A stretch of DNA of 8,022 nt, taken from positions 1 to 8,022 of the forward strand of contig JBLHHI010000135.1 of assembly GCA_047614125.1 (NCBI GenBank). Reading direction: 5' to 3'. The notes under the pieces were generated by a model. It saw only the letters and a program-made list of their open reading frames with translations, ran no database searches and was not told where the DNA came from. Positions 1-6,665 of the stretch are shown here, in pieces. The stretch's first letter is position 1, and each line of letters starts with the position of its first letter. A program made the translations under genes and the position numbers. Origin of the DNA: JBLHHI01 sp047614125 (GTDB lineage: Bacteria; Bacteroidota; Bacteroidia; NS11-12g; UBA9320).

Positions 1-1
1 T

Positions 2-691
2 GCCTCCGAAGGTTTCTTTGGAGTGCAAGATTCCCTATCGGGCAACCAAAACATGTTGCTCATGATGGACTACGGCATCTTCTACGAATTTATTCCGATG
101 GCGGAATTTGGCACTGAGAATCCCAAAACCTTACACATCGGGGAGGTGGAGAAGGATGTTAACTACGCACTTTTAATTACAACAAACGCCGGATTATGGC
201 GATATGCTATTGGCGACACGATTATTTTTACCGATTTATCGCCGTATCGATTTAAGATTACCGGAAGAACGAAGTCGTACATCAATGCCTTTGGTGAGGA
301 GTTGGTGATCGAAAACGCAGAAACGGCCTTGGTTGGAGCCTGTTTGAAAACCAATGCTAAAATTAGAGATTATACGGCCGGTCCAATTTATATGGAACAT
401 ACAAAGGCAGGAGCGCATCAATGGCTCATTGAATTTGAAAAAGAACCGGAGTGTTTGGAATCCTTTCGAAACGAGCTCGACGACTTACTGAAAAAGGCAA
501 ACAGCGATTACGAGGCTAAACGCACTGCCGACATGGCTTTGGGGCTTCCGCAAGTGTTTGTGTGCAAAGAGGGTACGTTTTACAATTGGTTGCGTTACAA
601 GGGCAAGCTTGGCGGCCAACACAAGGTTCCGCGCTTAAACAATGATCGGGCTATTATTGACTCTATTTTGAATCAACCCATCTTGGGTTAA
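2..691 (+). CDS. GH3-family acyl-acid-amido synthetase-like protein, C-terminal part (5' end outside window)
   Basis: Partial gene: the reading frame is open from the window edge, and 229 residues are visible before a TAA stop. Visible GH3 signatures are ASEGFFG at fragment residues 1-7, YEFIP at 28-32, LWRYAIGD at 65-72 (the adenylate-binding YRxGD-type motif) and FKITGR at 84-89, followed by INAFGEELVIENAE and the mobile C-terminal domain. GH3 proteins belong to the ANL adenylating superfamily; the plant members activate acids such as indole-3-acetate, jasmonate or phenylacetate with ATP and join them to amino acids. Bacterial members are common in Bacteroidota, but their substrates are largely unknown. 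An internal GTG at 23 is not the true start, because conserved sequence continues upstream of it. The gene converges on the phenylacetate operon, and its stop shares TTAA with the stop of the opposite gene. The family call is firm; the substrate is unknown. Confidence 0.9.
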   Translation, partial: ASEGFFGVQDSLSGNQNMLLMMDYGIFYEFIPMAEFGTENPKTLHIGEVEKDVNYALLITTNAGLWRYAIGDTIIFTDLSPYRFKITGRTKSYINAFGEELVIENAETALVGACLKTNAKIRDYTAGPIYMEHTKAGAHQWLIEFEKEPECLESFRNELDDLLKKANSDYEAKRTADMALGLPQVFVCKEGTFYNWLRYKGKLGGQHKVPRLNNDRAIIDSILNQPILG

Positions 692-1278
692 TCGGTTTTT
701 TTGGGAGGAAGCTTCAGCCGATCTTTCAAGACAGGTTTACGCACCAAGCCACCCTTTTCCCAAGTTATTCCAAAGGTAAATCCTGCATTTATTTCGAAAC
801 GATTTGCCCCTGGCGAAACCAAACTCTTGTTGGAACTGGAAACATAGGGCCGAAATCCACCACCAACAAAAAACTCCACAGGAAATACTTTTTTGAAGTA
901 GCGCTTTACACCCAACGTTCCCCCCAGCGCTAAACTATTTAGCTCAAAGGATTCAGTCCGGATAACGTCTGATAAATGTGTATAGCGAGCATAAATGCTG
1001 GCATATCGACCTCTGTGCTGATGCAACAAAGAATTCAAAATATTAATTTTTCGGCCCTTGTACATTCGGTACGACACAAAGCCTCGGGTTATGGTGGCCG
1101 AGTTGCCCAACATGGGTGGACGCATCTGAACTCCAAGTTCCACGGCCTTTAAATCTTTTAAGAAGTGTTCGTACGACACCGAAAAAGGAGCAATGAAGTT
1201 GGTTTTAATTTCTTGTGAATGAGCCAGTTGGCTAAATGTGATTGATAACAAGATTGAAAAAAGGGACTTTCTTGTCAT
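688..1278 (-). CDS. Small outer-membrane beta-barrel candidate, DUF3575-like, last gene of the paa block
   Basis: A 196-residue protein. It begins with a signal peptide (basic MTRK, a hydrophobic stretch at about residues 5-18, likely cleavage after AHS at about 21). The mature start, EIKTNFIAPFSVSYEHFL, followed by an 'ELGVQMRP' strand resembles DUF3575-type Bacteroidota barrels. Later alternating-hydrophobic segments (LALGGTLGVKRYF, VEFFVGGGFRPYV, FEINAGFTFGITW) fit outer-membrane strands. The C-terminus is basic and proline-containing, without the usual aromatic last residue. The ATG lies 2 nt after the paaD stop, which suggests translational coupling and co-transcription with the paa genes. 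Its last codon converges with the GH3 gene, leaving no room for a separate terminator. The function is unknown; a role in substrate entry would be only an inference from position. Confidence 0.75.
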   Translation of the reverse strand: MTRKSLFSILLSITFSQLAHSQEIKTNFIAPFSVSYEHFLKDLKAVELGVQMRPPMLGNSATITRGFVSYRMYKGRKINILNSLLHQHRGRYASIYARYTHLSDVIRTESFELNSLALGGTLGVKRYFKKVFPVEFFVGGGFRPYVSSSNKSLVSPGANRFEINAGFTFGITWEKGGLVRKPVLKDRLKLPPKKTD

Positions 1279-1280
1279 AC

Positions 1281-1766
1281 TTATTCTATGGGTTTAAATC
1301 CTTCGAAAGCTTGCTTGCAATTGTTGCAATAGTGCAAACTCCGGCAAAGGGTTGGACCAAAGGGACTTTTAAGTGTGGTATTTCTGCTGTTACAAAATGG
1401 GCAGGGTGTATCCGACAAGACGTCGAGTTCGAGATAGCCGTCTAATTTTTTTGGTGGAGCTAATCCGTGTTTCAAAAGAGCCGCACGGCCATCCTCCGAG
1501 ATCATATCCGTATTCCACTGAACATCAAAGTTGGTTACAACCTTAACTTCATCGATGCCGTCGAGAGCAACGAGGTGGTCGTGCACGAGTTCCTCCATGA
1601 TTTTAAGTGCCGGACAGCCAGCAAAGGTTGGTGTGAGTTGGACAGAAACAGTGGTGCCTTCTACATCAATCTTTGTTACAATGCCTAAATCTACCAATGA
1701 TATGGTTGGAATCTCCGGATCTTTAACCTCTTTCAGAGATTCGCGTATGAAGCTTGCTGTTAGCAC
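1281..1766 (-). CDS. paaD: Phenylacetyl-CoA epoxidase maturation protein PaaD
   Basis: A 161-residue protein, about the usual PaaD length. The N-terminal half is a MIP18/DUF59 (FeS assembly P) domain with VKDPEIPTISLVDLGIV at residues 14-30 and the TPTFAGCPAL segment with Cys51. The C-terminal half is a zinc-ribbon-like or metal-binding module with Cys122, Cys125, Cys141, Cys147 and Cys150 around the PaaD-typical SPFGPTLC and EGFKPI segments. The family helps to mature the iron-sulfur cluster of the PaaE reductase or the oxygenase complex. The start is a GTG at 1764-1766. An in-frame stop lies four codons upstream, and no ATG precedes the conserved domain, so GTG is the best choice. It lies 27 nt after paaC and 2 nt before the outer-membrane protein gene. 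Confidence 0.94.
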   Translation of the reverse strand: MLTASFIRESLKEVKDPEIPTISLVDLGIVTKIDVEGTTVSVQLTPTFAGCPALKIMEELVHDHLVALDGIDEVKVVTNFDVQWNTDMISEDGRAALLKHGLAPPKKLDGYLELDVLSDTPCPFCNSRNTTLKSPFGPTLCRSLHYCNNCKQAFEGFKPIE

Positions 1767-1793
1767 GTTGTATTTTTAATGTTCCAGTTTGTA

Positions 1794-2567
1794 TTACCAG
1801 TCGGCACTTGGGTCGATGGCGTAAACTTCCGTCATTTCATTCAACAAAGGCTGTAAATGCTCGGTATGAATTCCCTTTCTTCCTCCATAAACAATGTCAG
1901 AATCTGATGTTTCCGGAATCGATAGCTTCATTGAATCCAGAAGAGGAGTAACGGTTTCGAGCCACTTTGCCTTAAGGGCTTCTTCACCTCCAAACAAACC
2001 AGCGTTTATTGCTTCCTGCTCTTGATCTCCGGTTTCGAACATACCTAAGGCGTATGGCCAGGTATAATTAAGGGCACTTTGCATTCGTGCTGCGCTCTCT
2101 TCATTTCCGCCGGCAAGTTGTCGCATCCATGTGGTTGCGTGCATGGTGTGATATTTAATTTCACCTCTAAATTTTCGAGCCATTTTTGATAAGCCTTCAT
2201 GAGAGGAATTGGTAAGCATATCGAAACGAAGTGCCTCCGCCATATCAAAGAGAAAGTGCCGAACTAAACTAAAGTCGTACTCGCCAATTGGGAGTTCAAC
2301 GAGTTGACAACAATGAAATTGGTTGGAGTTCCGAGTAAAAGCCACAGTATCGGCGTCGGCTTCTCCCAACTCATGCAACAAATTATAAAGATGTTCGCTC
2401 TGACCGATCTTATCTTGAGCCATGCTGCTAAATGCAATATCCTCTTCCAATAAGGGTCCCAAGCCAGTCCATTCGCTGTTTCGATGACCGAGTATTAGCT
2501 GATCATCTGCTATTTTATAAAGCAGGTACTTGGCTGCTTGTACGTGTTTGTTATTAAAAAAATCCAT
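1794..2567 (-). CDS. paaC: Phenylacetyl-CoA 1,2-epoxidase structural subunit PaaC
   Basis: A 257-residue ferritin-like four-helix-bundle protein of normal PaaC length. Recognisable segments are ADDQLILGHRNSEWTG (20-35), GPLLEEDIAFSSMAQDKIGQ (37-56), RGEIKYHTMHATTWMRQLAG (134-153), and the C-terminal GIHTEHLQPLLNEM followed by a final PSADW (253-257). PaaC pairs with PaaA in the PaaAC core. It keeps the fold of a diiron protein but is the non-catalytic, structural partner in the phenylacetyl-CoA oxygenase, which uses O2 and NADPH to make the ring 1,2-epoxide. The start ATG is 12 nt downstream of paaB, and the gene is followed by paaD after 27 nt, as expected in a paaABCD operon. Confidence 0.95.
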   Translation of the reverse strand: MDFFNNKHVQAAKYLLYKIADDQLILGHRNSEWTGLGPLLEEDIAFSSMAQDKIGQSEHLYNLLHELGEADADTVAFTRNSNQFHCCQLVELPIGEYDFSLVRHFLFDMAEALRFDMLTNSSHEGLSKMARKFRGEIKYHTMHATTWMRQLAGGNEESAARMQSALNYTWPYALGMFETGDQEQEAINAGLFGGEEALKAKWLETVTPLLDSMKLSIPETSDSDIVYGGRKGIHTEHLQPLLNEMTEVYAIDPSADW

Positions 2568-2579
2568 ACTAATCTTTAT

Positions 2580-2957
2580 CTACTTTTTAGCTGCAATTCT
2601 TGCTTTGTAGGCATTAATTCGGTCAATTACTTTGTACGCCCCAGGGTCGCGATAGGTTTTAGCATCGGTGGTTTCAAAGATGTCTTCGTCGAAATATTCC
2701 GTTGCTACCATGCAGGTTGAAGGGGCTACCCAAAGGTTTGAGGTCATTCCTCGCCGAGCATACTGTTCTTTGGCATACAACAAAGCCATTTCCGCATTTG
2801 GTGCGTGAACCGCGCCAACATGAATGTGATGTTGGCCTCGTTTCTTTTGGTGAAAAACTTCGAAGGTTTGAAATTGATCTAATGCCTTTAAAGGTGTAAT
2901 TTGCTCATTTTCATCAAGTTGAGCTCGAGCTATACGCGGATCCAGTGATTTAATCAT
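2580..2957 (-). CDS. paaB: Phenylacetyl-CoA 1,2-epoxidase subunit PaaB, N-terminally extended
   Basis: A 125-residue protein. The PaaB core begins at about residue 31 (TFEVFHQKKRGQHHIHVGAV), continues through APNAEMALLYAKEQYARRG and SNLWVAPSTCMVAT, and ends with the DAKTYRDPGAYKV segment. Classical proteobacterial PaaB is about 95 residues, so this protein has roughly 25-30 extra residues at the N-terminus before the core. PaaB bridges PaaAC heterodimers in the phenylacetyl-CoA epoxidase complex and is needed for a working enzyme. The start codon overlaps the stop of the preceding secreted-protein gene as ATGA (2954-2957), a layout typical of translational coupling. A shorter start inside the extension is not excluded, but there is no other ATG before the core. 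Confidence 0.94.
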   Translation of the reverse strand: MIKSLDPRIARAQLDENEQITPLKALDQFQTFEVFHQKKRGQHHIHVGAVHAPNAEMALLYAKEQYARRGMTSNLWVAPSTCMVATEYFDEDIFETTDAKTYRDPGAYKVIDRINAYKARIAAKK

Positions 2958-4357
2958 TCTTTAAAAAGTAATTTTGAGGTGTTGACGTATCTGCCATTTA
3001 TATTGAGGATGTACATCCCTTGAGCAAGACCGCTCATATTTACTTGTAAGTTTTTAGAAGCAATTCCGCTCTGAACAATTTGTCCCAGCGAGTTGAATAA
3101 TGAATATTCGGCGCCTTCAATTTGGCTCAAACCAGAAATATTTACCACGTCGTTAACGGGGTTTGGATACACTTTTAATCGATGTTGATCGAAGCTAAAG
3201 ACACTTAAATTTTGGTTGGTAAATTGCACGCCATCAATAGTAAGTTTCGATCGATCGCCTTTAGGGTTATCTGGGTCGGCACTTGCAAAGGCAACGGTTG
3301 CACTGTCGGGAGTTAGTCCAAGCGTATATGTTATGGGCATGGCAAAGTAAGTGAACTCGTCAGTCTTGTTTCCAATTTCGAAGGTTTCGTAGGCAATAAC
3401 GTTGCCTTGGTAGTACAATGCTGCCAGAACTAAAGCCGTGTCGTTGTTCATGGGGCTGTACTTGTAATATCCTTCTAAATACTTCCATTTTTGATTTATT
3501 GCAATAGAAGGGTTTTCAAAAGCAGCTTCGGAAGAGCCGGTAATTGCTAGGCCGGCCGCTAATTCGGCGCCGGTGCTTCGAGAAGTTAATTCAAGGGCTA
3601 ATTTGCCGGAATGGCTTTGTGTCGTTTGCGTAACAAAAGGAGTGGGGAATCGCACACCCGTTAATTTTTCAAGATAATCATCGGTTGTGAACCATCCGGT
3701 TAAACTAGGAGTTTTTGTGGTCTTCCAAGTTTCAAAATTGCCATTTGGTATTTCTTTATTTCGGGTGGATATGCTGGCAAAGTGAAAATCGTCGATGATT
3801 AAGTAACCATCTCCATAAACTTGGTCTTCTTCTAGGTTTCTGGAGCTTATTACATAAGCCACGCTATCGGGCTGTGTTGAAACTTGCCAAGTGATTGGAA
3901 GGGAAAATGAACGAAAGGTATCGGCACTATTTCCAAGAATATCAAAACTAAGATAGGCAAGAACCGAACCCTTAAAGCTGAAGAGTACAACGATTTGGGC
4001 ACCATCACCCACGGCTATGTTGTATTTGGCATTAAAACGTAAACTTAAGGGTTGTTCGTCGTAGGCAACGCTGGTTACTTTGTCGTTAATCAACGGTCCA
4101 GATGTGATGAGTCCAAACTGGTCGGACGCTACGGTATTGGTAAAAATAACCGCCGAACTTCCTTCGGTAGCATCCGTCGATTTTTCAACGTCTCCAACCA
4201 CCAACCAATTATCGAGGCTCGATTTTTCAACATCAATCCAATCTTCAAATGAGCCGTTTGGAACGTTTTGAGCGAGGCTCAGAGATGCTCCAGCAACCAG
4301 GCAAAATATGCTTGTTAATATGTGTTTAGGTATGAAATTTTGCGCTAACTGTTTCAT
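2954..4357 (-). CDS. Secreted T9SS-sorted protein with two tandem jelly-roll-like repeats, nested in the paa operon
   Basis: A 467-residue protein. A Sec signal peptide covers about residues 1-30 (hydrophobic ILTSIFCLVAGASLSLAQ). Two homologous units follow. Unit 1 (about 32-196) starts VPNGSFEDW and ends LIIDDFHF; unit 2 (about 203-379) starts IPNGNFETW and ends LTIDGVQF. Inside each, FKGSVLAYLSFDI aligns with YQGNVIAYETFEI, and FSLPIT...PDSVAYVISS aligns with FAMPIT...PDSATVAFAS. Residues about 391-467 form a type A T9SS sorting domain (LKVYPNPVNDVVNISGL, then GMYILNINGR and SKLLFKE). The product should cross the outer membrane and be surface-anchored or released. The units resemble beta-sandwich, PCMD or carbohydrate-binding-like domains; no catalytic motif is seen. 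It sits 66 nt after paaA and overlaps paaB by 4 nt, an unusual insertion between two subunits of one enzyme. The function is unknown. Confidence 0.9.
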   Translation of the reverse strand: MKQLAQNFIPKHILTSIFCLVAGASLSLAQNVPNGSFEDWIDVEKSSLDNWLVVGDVEKSTDATEGSSAVIFTNTVASDQFGLITSGPLINDKVTSVAYDEQPLSLRFNAKYNIAVGDGAQIVVLFSFKGSVLAYLSFDILGNSADTFRSFSLPITWQVSTQPDSVAYVISSRNLEEDQVYGDGYLIIDDFHFASISTRNKEIPNGNFETWKTTKTPSLTGWFTTDDYLEKLTGVRFPTPFVTQTTQSHSGKLALELTSRSTGAELAAGLAITGSSEAAFENPSIAINQKWKYLEGYYKYSPMNNDTALVLAALYYQGNVIAYETFEIGNKTDEFTYFAMPITYTLGLTPDSATVAFASADPDNPKGDRSKLTIDGVQFTNQNLSVFSFDQHRLKVYPNPVNDVVNISGLSQIEGAEYSLFNSLGQIVQSGIASKNLQVNMSGLAQGMYILNINGRYVNTSKLLFKE

Positions 4358-4423
4358 AATTTGTATACTTCAGTTGAACCAAAAATACGTAAAAACCGAC
4401 GATCTATTTTCATTCAAATCGAA

Positions 4424-5410
4424 TTATGCGAATGGCTTGACATATCTAGCGTCGTTGCCTAAAATTGCTTTGCGCACCCATCTACCTTTTTCTTCGGCCA
4501 TTCTACGAACGGCTAAGCGCTCGGCATTGCAAGGGCCGTCACCATTGATTACGCGTTTAAATTCTTCCCAATCTGGCTCGGTGTATTCCCACAACTTTGT
4601 TTCTTGATTCTTCTTTAAGTTTGGATCGGGTAAAACGAGGCCTAGGTCCCAAATCTTTGGAACGTACATGTCTAAGAATTGCTGGCGCATTTCATCGTTG
4701 GATGCCATTTTAACCTTCCAACGCATCAAGATTTCGGAGTGAACAGAAATTTTATCACTGGGGCCAAAAAAATGCATTATGGGGGGCCACCAGCGGGTTA
4801 AAGCTTCCTGCACCATTTGTCGCTGTTTATCGGTACCGGTTGCAAGGTGTACAACGTTATCATGTCCATATTTTAAATGGAAGGACTCTTCGTAACAAAT
4901 GCGATCTAAGGCTCGGCAATAAGGTCCGTAGCTGCCTTTCGAATTGGCCAGTTGATTTACAATTGCACCGGCATCTATGAGCCATGCAATTACTGCAGAA
5001 TCGGCCCAAGTTATGGCTGGGTAGTTAAAAACGTTGGAGTATTTAGATTTTCCAGTTATCAAATCATTGATCATATCCTCGCGCGGTTTCCCTAAGGTTT
5101 CGGCGGCAGAGTACAGCAATTGCGCATGACCCACTTCATCCTGAACCTTGGCCATAAGCGCCAGCTTCCTTCTAAAGCCAGGAGCACGTGTAATCCAAGT
5201 GCCTTCTGGGAGGGAGCCAATAATTTCGGAATGGGCATGTTGCTCAATCATCCGAATGAGCTGCTTTCGGTACATGGCCGGCATCCAATCTTGAGGTTCA
5301 ATTTTCTCGCCAGCTTGAATGCGAGATTCAAATTCAGCGAGTAAGATGGGATCTTCATCTTTTAAGATTTCCGGGGTTTCATTTGGGTCGATGTAAGCGC
5401 TTCCGTACAT
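4424..5410 (-). CDS. paaA: Phenylacetyl-CoA 1,2-epoxidase catalytic subunit PaaA
   Basis: A 328-residue ferritin-like diiron protein, near the usual PaaA length. Two carboxylate/histidine motifs for the iron centre are visible: DEVGH (Asp91 to His95, with Glu92 and His95 as likely ligands) and YEESFH (Glu174/Glu175 to His178). An upstream Glu in HSEIIGSLPEG (about 62) is the likely first ligand. The conserved WITRAPGFRRKLALMAKVQD and WWPPIMHFFGPSD segments support the call. PaaA binds phenylacetyl-CoA and carries out O2-dependent ring 1,2-epoxidation with PaaB, PaaC and the reductase PaaE. It follows the TetR gene after 33 nt with no room for a strong separate promoter, and is followed after 66 nt by the secreted-protein gene rather than directly by paaB. 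The ATG start gives the expected N-terminus. Confidence 0.96.
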   Translation of the reverse strand: MYGSAYIDPNETPEILKDEDPILLAEFESRIQAGEKIEPQDWMPAMYRKQLIRMIEQHAHSEIIGSLPEGTWITRAPGFRRKLALMAKVQDEVGHAQLLYSAAETLGKPREDMINDLITGKSKYSNVFNYPAITWADSAVIAWLIDAGAIVNQLANSKGSYGPYCRALDRICYEESFHLKYGHDNVVHLATGTDKQRQMVQEALTRWWPPIMHFFGPSDKISVHSEILMRWKVKMASNDEMRQQFLDMYVPKIWDLGLVLPDPNLKKNQETKLWEYTEPDWEEFKRVINGDGPCNAERLAVRRMAEEKGRWVRKAILGNDARYVKPFA

Positions 5411-5443
5411 GATTTATCGTATTGAGTGATGAGTTCTTTAAAG

Positions 5444-6028
5444 TTAGTTAAGGCCCAGTGTTTCTTTCTGTAAGCCCGTTAAAATAAAGTTGTGCAATTG
5501 GTCGGCAATTTCTTTTGGTGATAGTTTGCCATCGGGATTGTACCATTCTACAATCCAGTTAATGCTTGACAAGATGGTAAGTGCGGCAATTTTTTTATCT
5601 ACTTCGTTGAATAAGCCGGCATCAACGCCATCCTGAACAATGGTTCGAAAACCTTCTTCGTATTGATTTCTCAGCAAGATGAACTCCTGTTTTCGTTCCG
5701 GACTTAAATGTCGCCATTCGTGTTGAAAAACAACCGAAGCATCGAGGTTGTCGGCAAGAATTTGAACGTGATTATGCACGGCCATTTTTAGCTTTTGAGG
5801 TGCATCAAAATAAATGTCGTTTACTTCGTAGATGGCATCAATGAAGAGCTTGGCCATGGTAAAGCACGTTTGATCAAGAAACTCTTCTTTTCCAGACACG
5901 TGACTGTATAGGGTAGCAGGCTCAACGTTTGCTGCCTTTGCGATGTCGCGCATTGAAGCAGCAGAATAGCCTTTATCCTTAAATAGGCGTTGAGCAATCT
6001 GCAATAATTCTAGTTTTCTTTCAGTCAT
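5444..6028 (-). CDS. TetR-family regulator, probable repressor of the paa operon (PaaR-like)
   Basis: A 194-residue protein counted from the ATG at 6026-6028 (197 from an in-frame ATG at 6035-6037). The N-terminal TetR DNA-binding domain has its helix-turn-helix around SMRDIAKAANVEPATLYSHV, then SGKEEFL. The C-terminal ligand domain (FQHEWRHLSPERKQEF, then INWIVEWYNPDGKLSP) is like that of TetR proteins of the KstR2/FadR/PaaR type that sense acyl-CoA thioesters. The shorter start is preferred because MTERKLELLQIAQ is a typical TetR opening, and because the longer start would lie inside the palindrome 6029-6042. It is the first gene of the block, 33 nt before paaA. By family and position it probably represses itself and the paa genes until phenylacetyl-CoA or a related thioester binds. 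The family is certain; the ligand is inferred. Confidence 0.92.
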   Translation of the reverse strand: MTERKLELLQIAQRLFKDKGYSAASMRDIAKAANVEPATLYSHVSGKEEFLDQTCFTMAKLFIDAIYEVNDIYFDAPQKLKMAVHNHVQILADNLDASVVFQHEWRHLSPERKQEFILLRNQYEEGFRTIVQDGVDAGLFNEVDKKIAALTILSSINWIVEWYNPDGKLSPKEIADQLHNFILTGLQKETLGLN

Positions 6029-6042
6029 AACGAACATTCGTT
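6029..6042. promoter_or_regulatory. Probable TetR operator palindrome at the start of the paa operon
   Basis: The sequence AACGAA-CA-TTCGTT is a perfect inverted repeat with 6-nt arms and a 2-nt spacer. It lies directly upstream of the preferred start codon of the TetR gene and covers the alternative upstream ATG. Size, symmetry and location fit a TetR-dimer operator used for autoregulation. Known PaaR sites also contain AACG...CGTT half-sites, although with different spacing. No second copy was seen before paaA, so one site may control the whole block. The binding protein is inferred from position. Confidence 0.6.
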
Positions 6043-6045
6043 AGG

Positions 6046-6053
6046 CGAATTTA
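6046..6053 (-). promoter_or_regulatory. Possible Bacteroidota -7 box for the tetR-paa transcript
   Basis: Read on the minus strand this is TAAATTCG, one mismatch from the Bacteroidota -7 consensus TAnnTTTG. Transcription would begin about 5-8 nt downstream, inside the palindrome 6029-6042, which would suit repression by occlusion. No clear TTTG/TTG -33 element was found at the right distance, and other AT-rich near-matches exist upstream (for example TATTTTTC), so this is weak. Confidence 0.25.
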
Positions 6054-6069
6054 AGGGAAAAATATTTAG

Positions 6070-6306
6070 GATGAATATTTTGTTAACTTGCTAACAGAAT
6101 TTTTTATAGATAATGTATTAAATGATATCTGTGAAGTCGCAATTAATGCTAATAGAAGAGATAAGTTTGATGATGAAGTAATGTGAATTAGTACATATTT
6201 TGAAATATGTTTACAAAATAATATTATCGAATTAAATAAAAAGATTTTATTTGAACACAATAAAAAAGGACCACTAAGCAACTTGAAACGGCACTCCGCC
6301 CAGTAA
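6070..6306 (+). pseudogene. Possible decayed coding fragment in an AT-rich island, unknown family
   Basis: In one plus-strand frame, 6070-6303 reads as protein-like sequence broken only by a TGA at 6184-6186, and it ends with TAA at 6304-6306. The translated pieces look hydrophilic and helical (for example TEFFIDNVLNDICEVAINAN, then after the stop ISTYFEICLQNNIIELNKKI). There is no plausible start codon or upstream domain. The segment is clearly more AT-rich than the flanking genes, which suggests a fragment of horizontally acquired DNA that has lost function. No family was recognised. It could also be chance: AT-rich DNA often gives lysine-, asparagine- and isoleucine-rich frames. Confidence 0.25.
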
Positions 6307-6660
6307 TGCTTGTTCAGGTCCTAAGCCGATTAATAACCTAGTACTAGATTGGACTGAGACTGTTACTCTCTGTCCAAATTAATCTTCATCAAAGATATGG
6401 AGACAACCTCTTCATTTATTGCCCATTTTTCCACACGTAAATTTATTCGTACAGAAAACCTCGGCTTGAGCTGTTGATAATAAAATTATAAAGAATTGGC
6501 TTGTTTTTCATCTGGCCAGTACAATAAGCTGACAATTAGCAACTTGCCCTAAATCACTGAGTGACACATCTTTTTCCTTTTCCCATTTAAGTCCTCATGC
6601 AACTTGCATGTACTTTAAAACAATTATTTATTGGCGCTTAGGGCTTAGCAGCCCCATACC
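6307..6660. other. Unassigned intergenic stretch
   Basis: No coding region longer than about 26 codons with a sensible start, no tRNA cloverleaf and no recognisable insertion-sequence end was found on either strand. It contains a perfect short palindrome (6596-6610) and a GGGCT-TAGC-AGCCC hairpin at 6641-6654 that begins the repeat-rich part downstream. Confidence 0.5.
6596..6610. repeat. Perfect 15-nt palindrome
   Basis: CATGCAA-C-TTGCATG is a perfect inverted repeat with 7-nt arms around a single base. It stands alone in a non-coding stretch, more than 500 nt upstream of the TetR gene. It could be a protein-binding site or chance; no gene starts close to it. Confidence 0.35.
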
Positions 6661-6665
6661 CCGCT

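Noticed and set aside
4358..4423. Separate promoter for the secreted-protein gene in the 66-nt gap after paaA
   Set aside because: A TATTTTTG match to the -7 consensus exists on the minus strand, but the nearest TTTG lies 27 nt upstream, too far for a normal -33 element; a weak internal promoter cannot be excluded.
6066..6281. Minus-strand frame of 71 codons, hydrophobic and serine/leucine-rich
   Set aside because: Its composition is what the antisense of a lysine- and asparagine-rich AT segment produces; the plus-strand reading looks more protein-like.
6250..6480. Insertion-sequence end or phage attachment site
   Set aside because: The sharp composition change near 6285 suggested a junction, but no terminal inverted repeats, target duplication, transposase or integrase, or tRNA gene was found.
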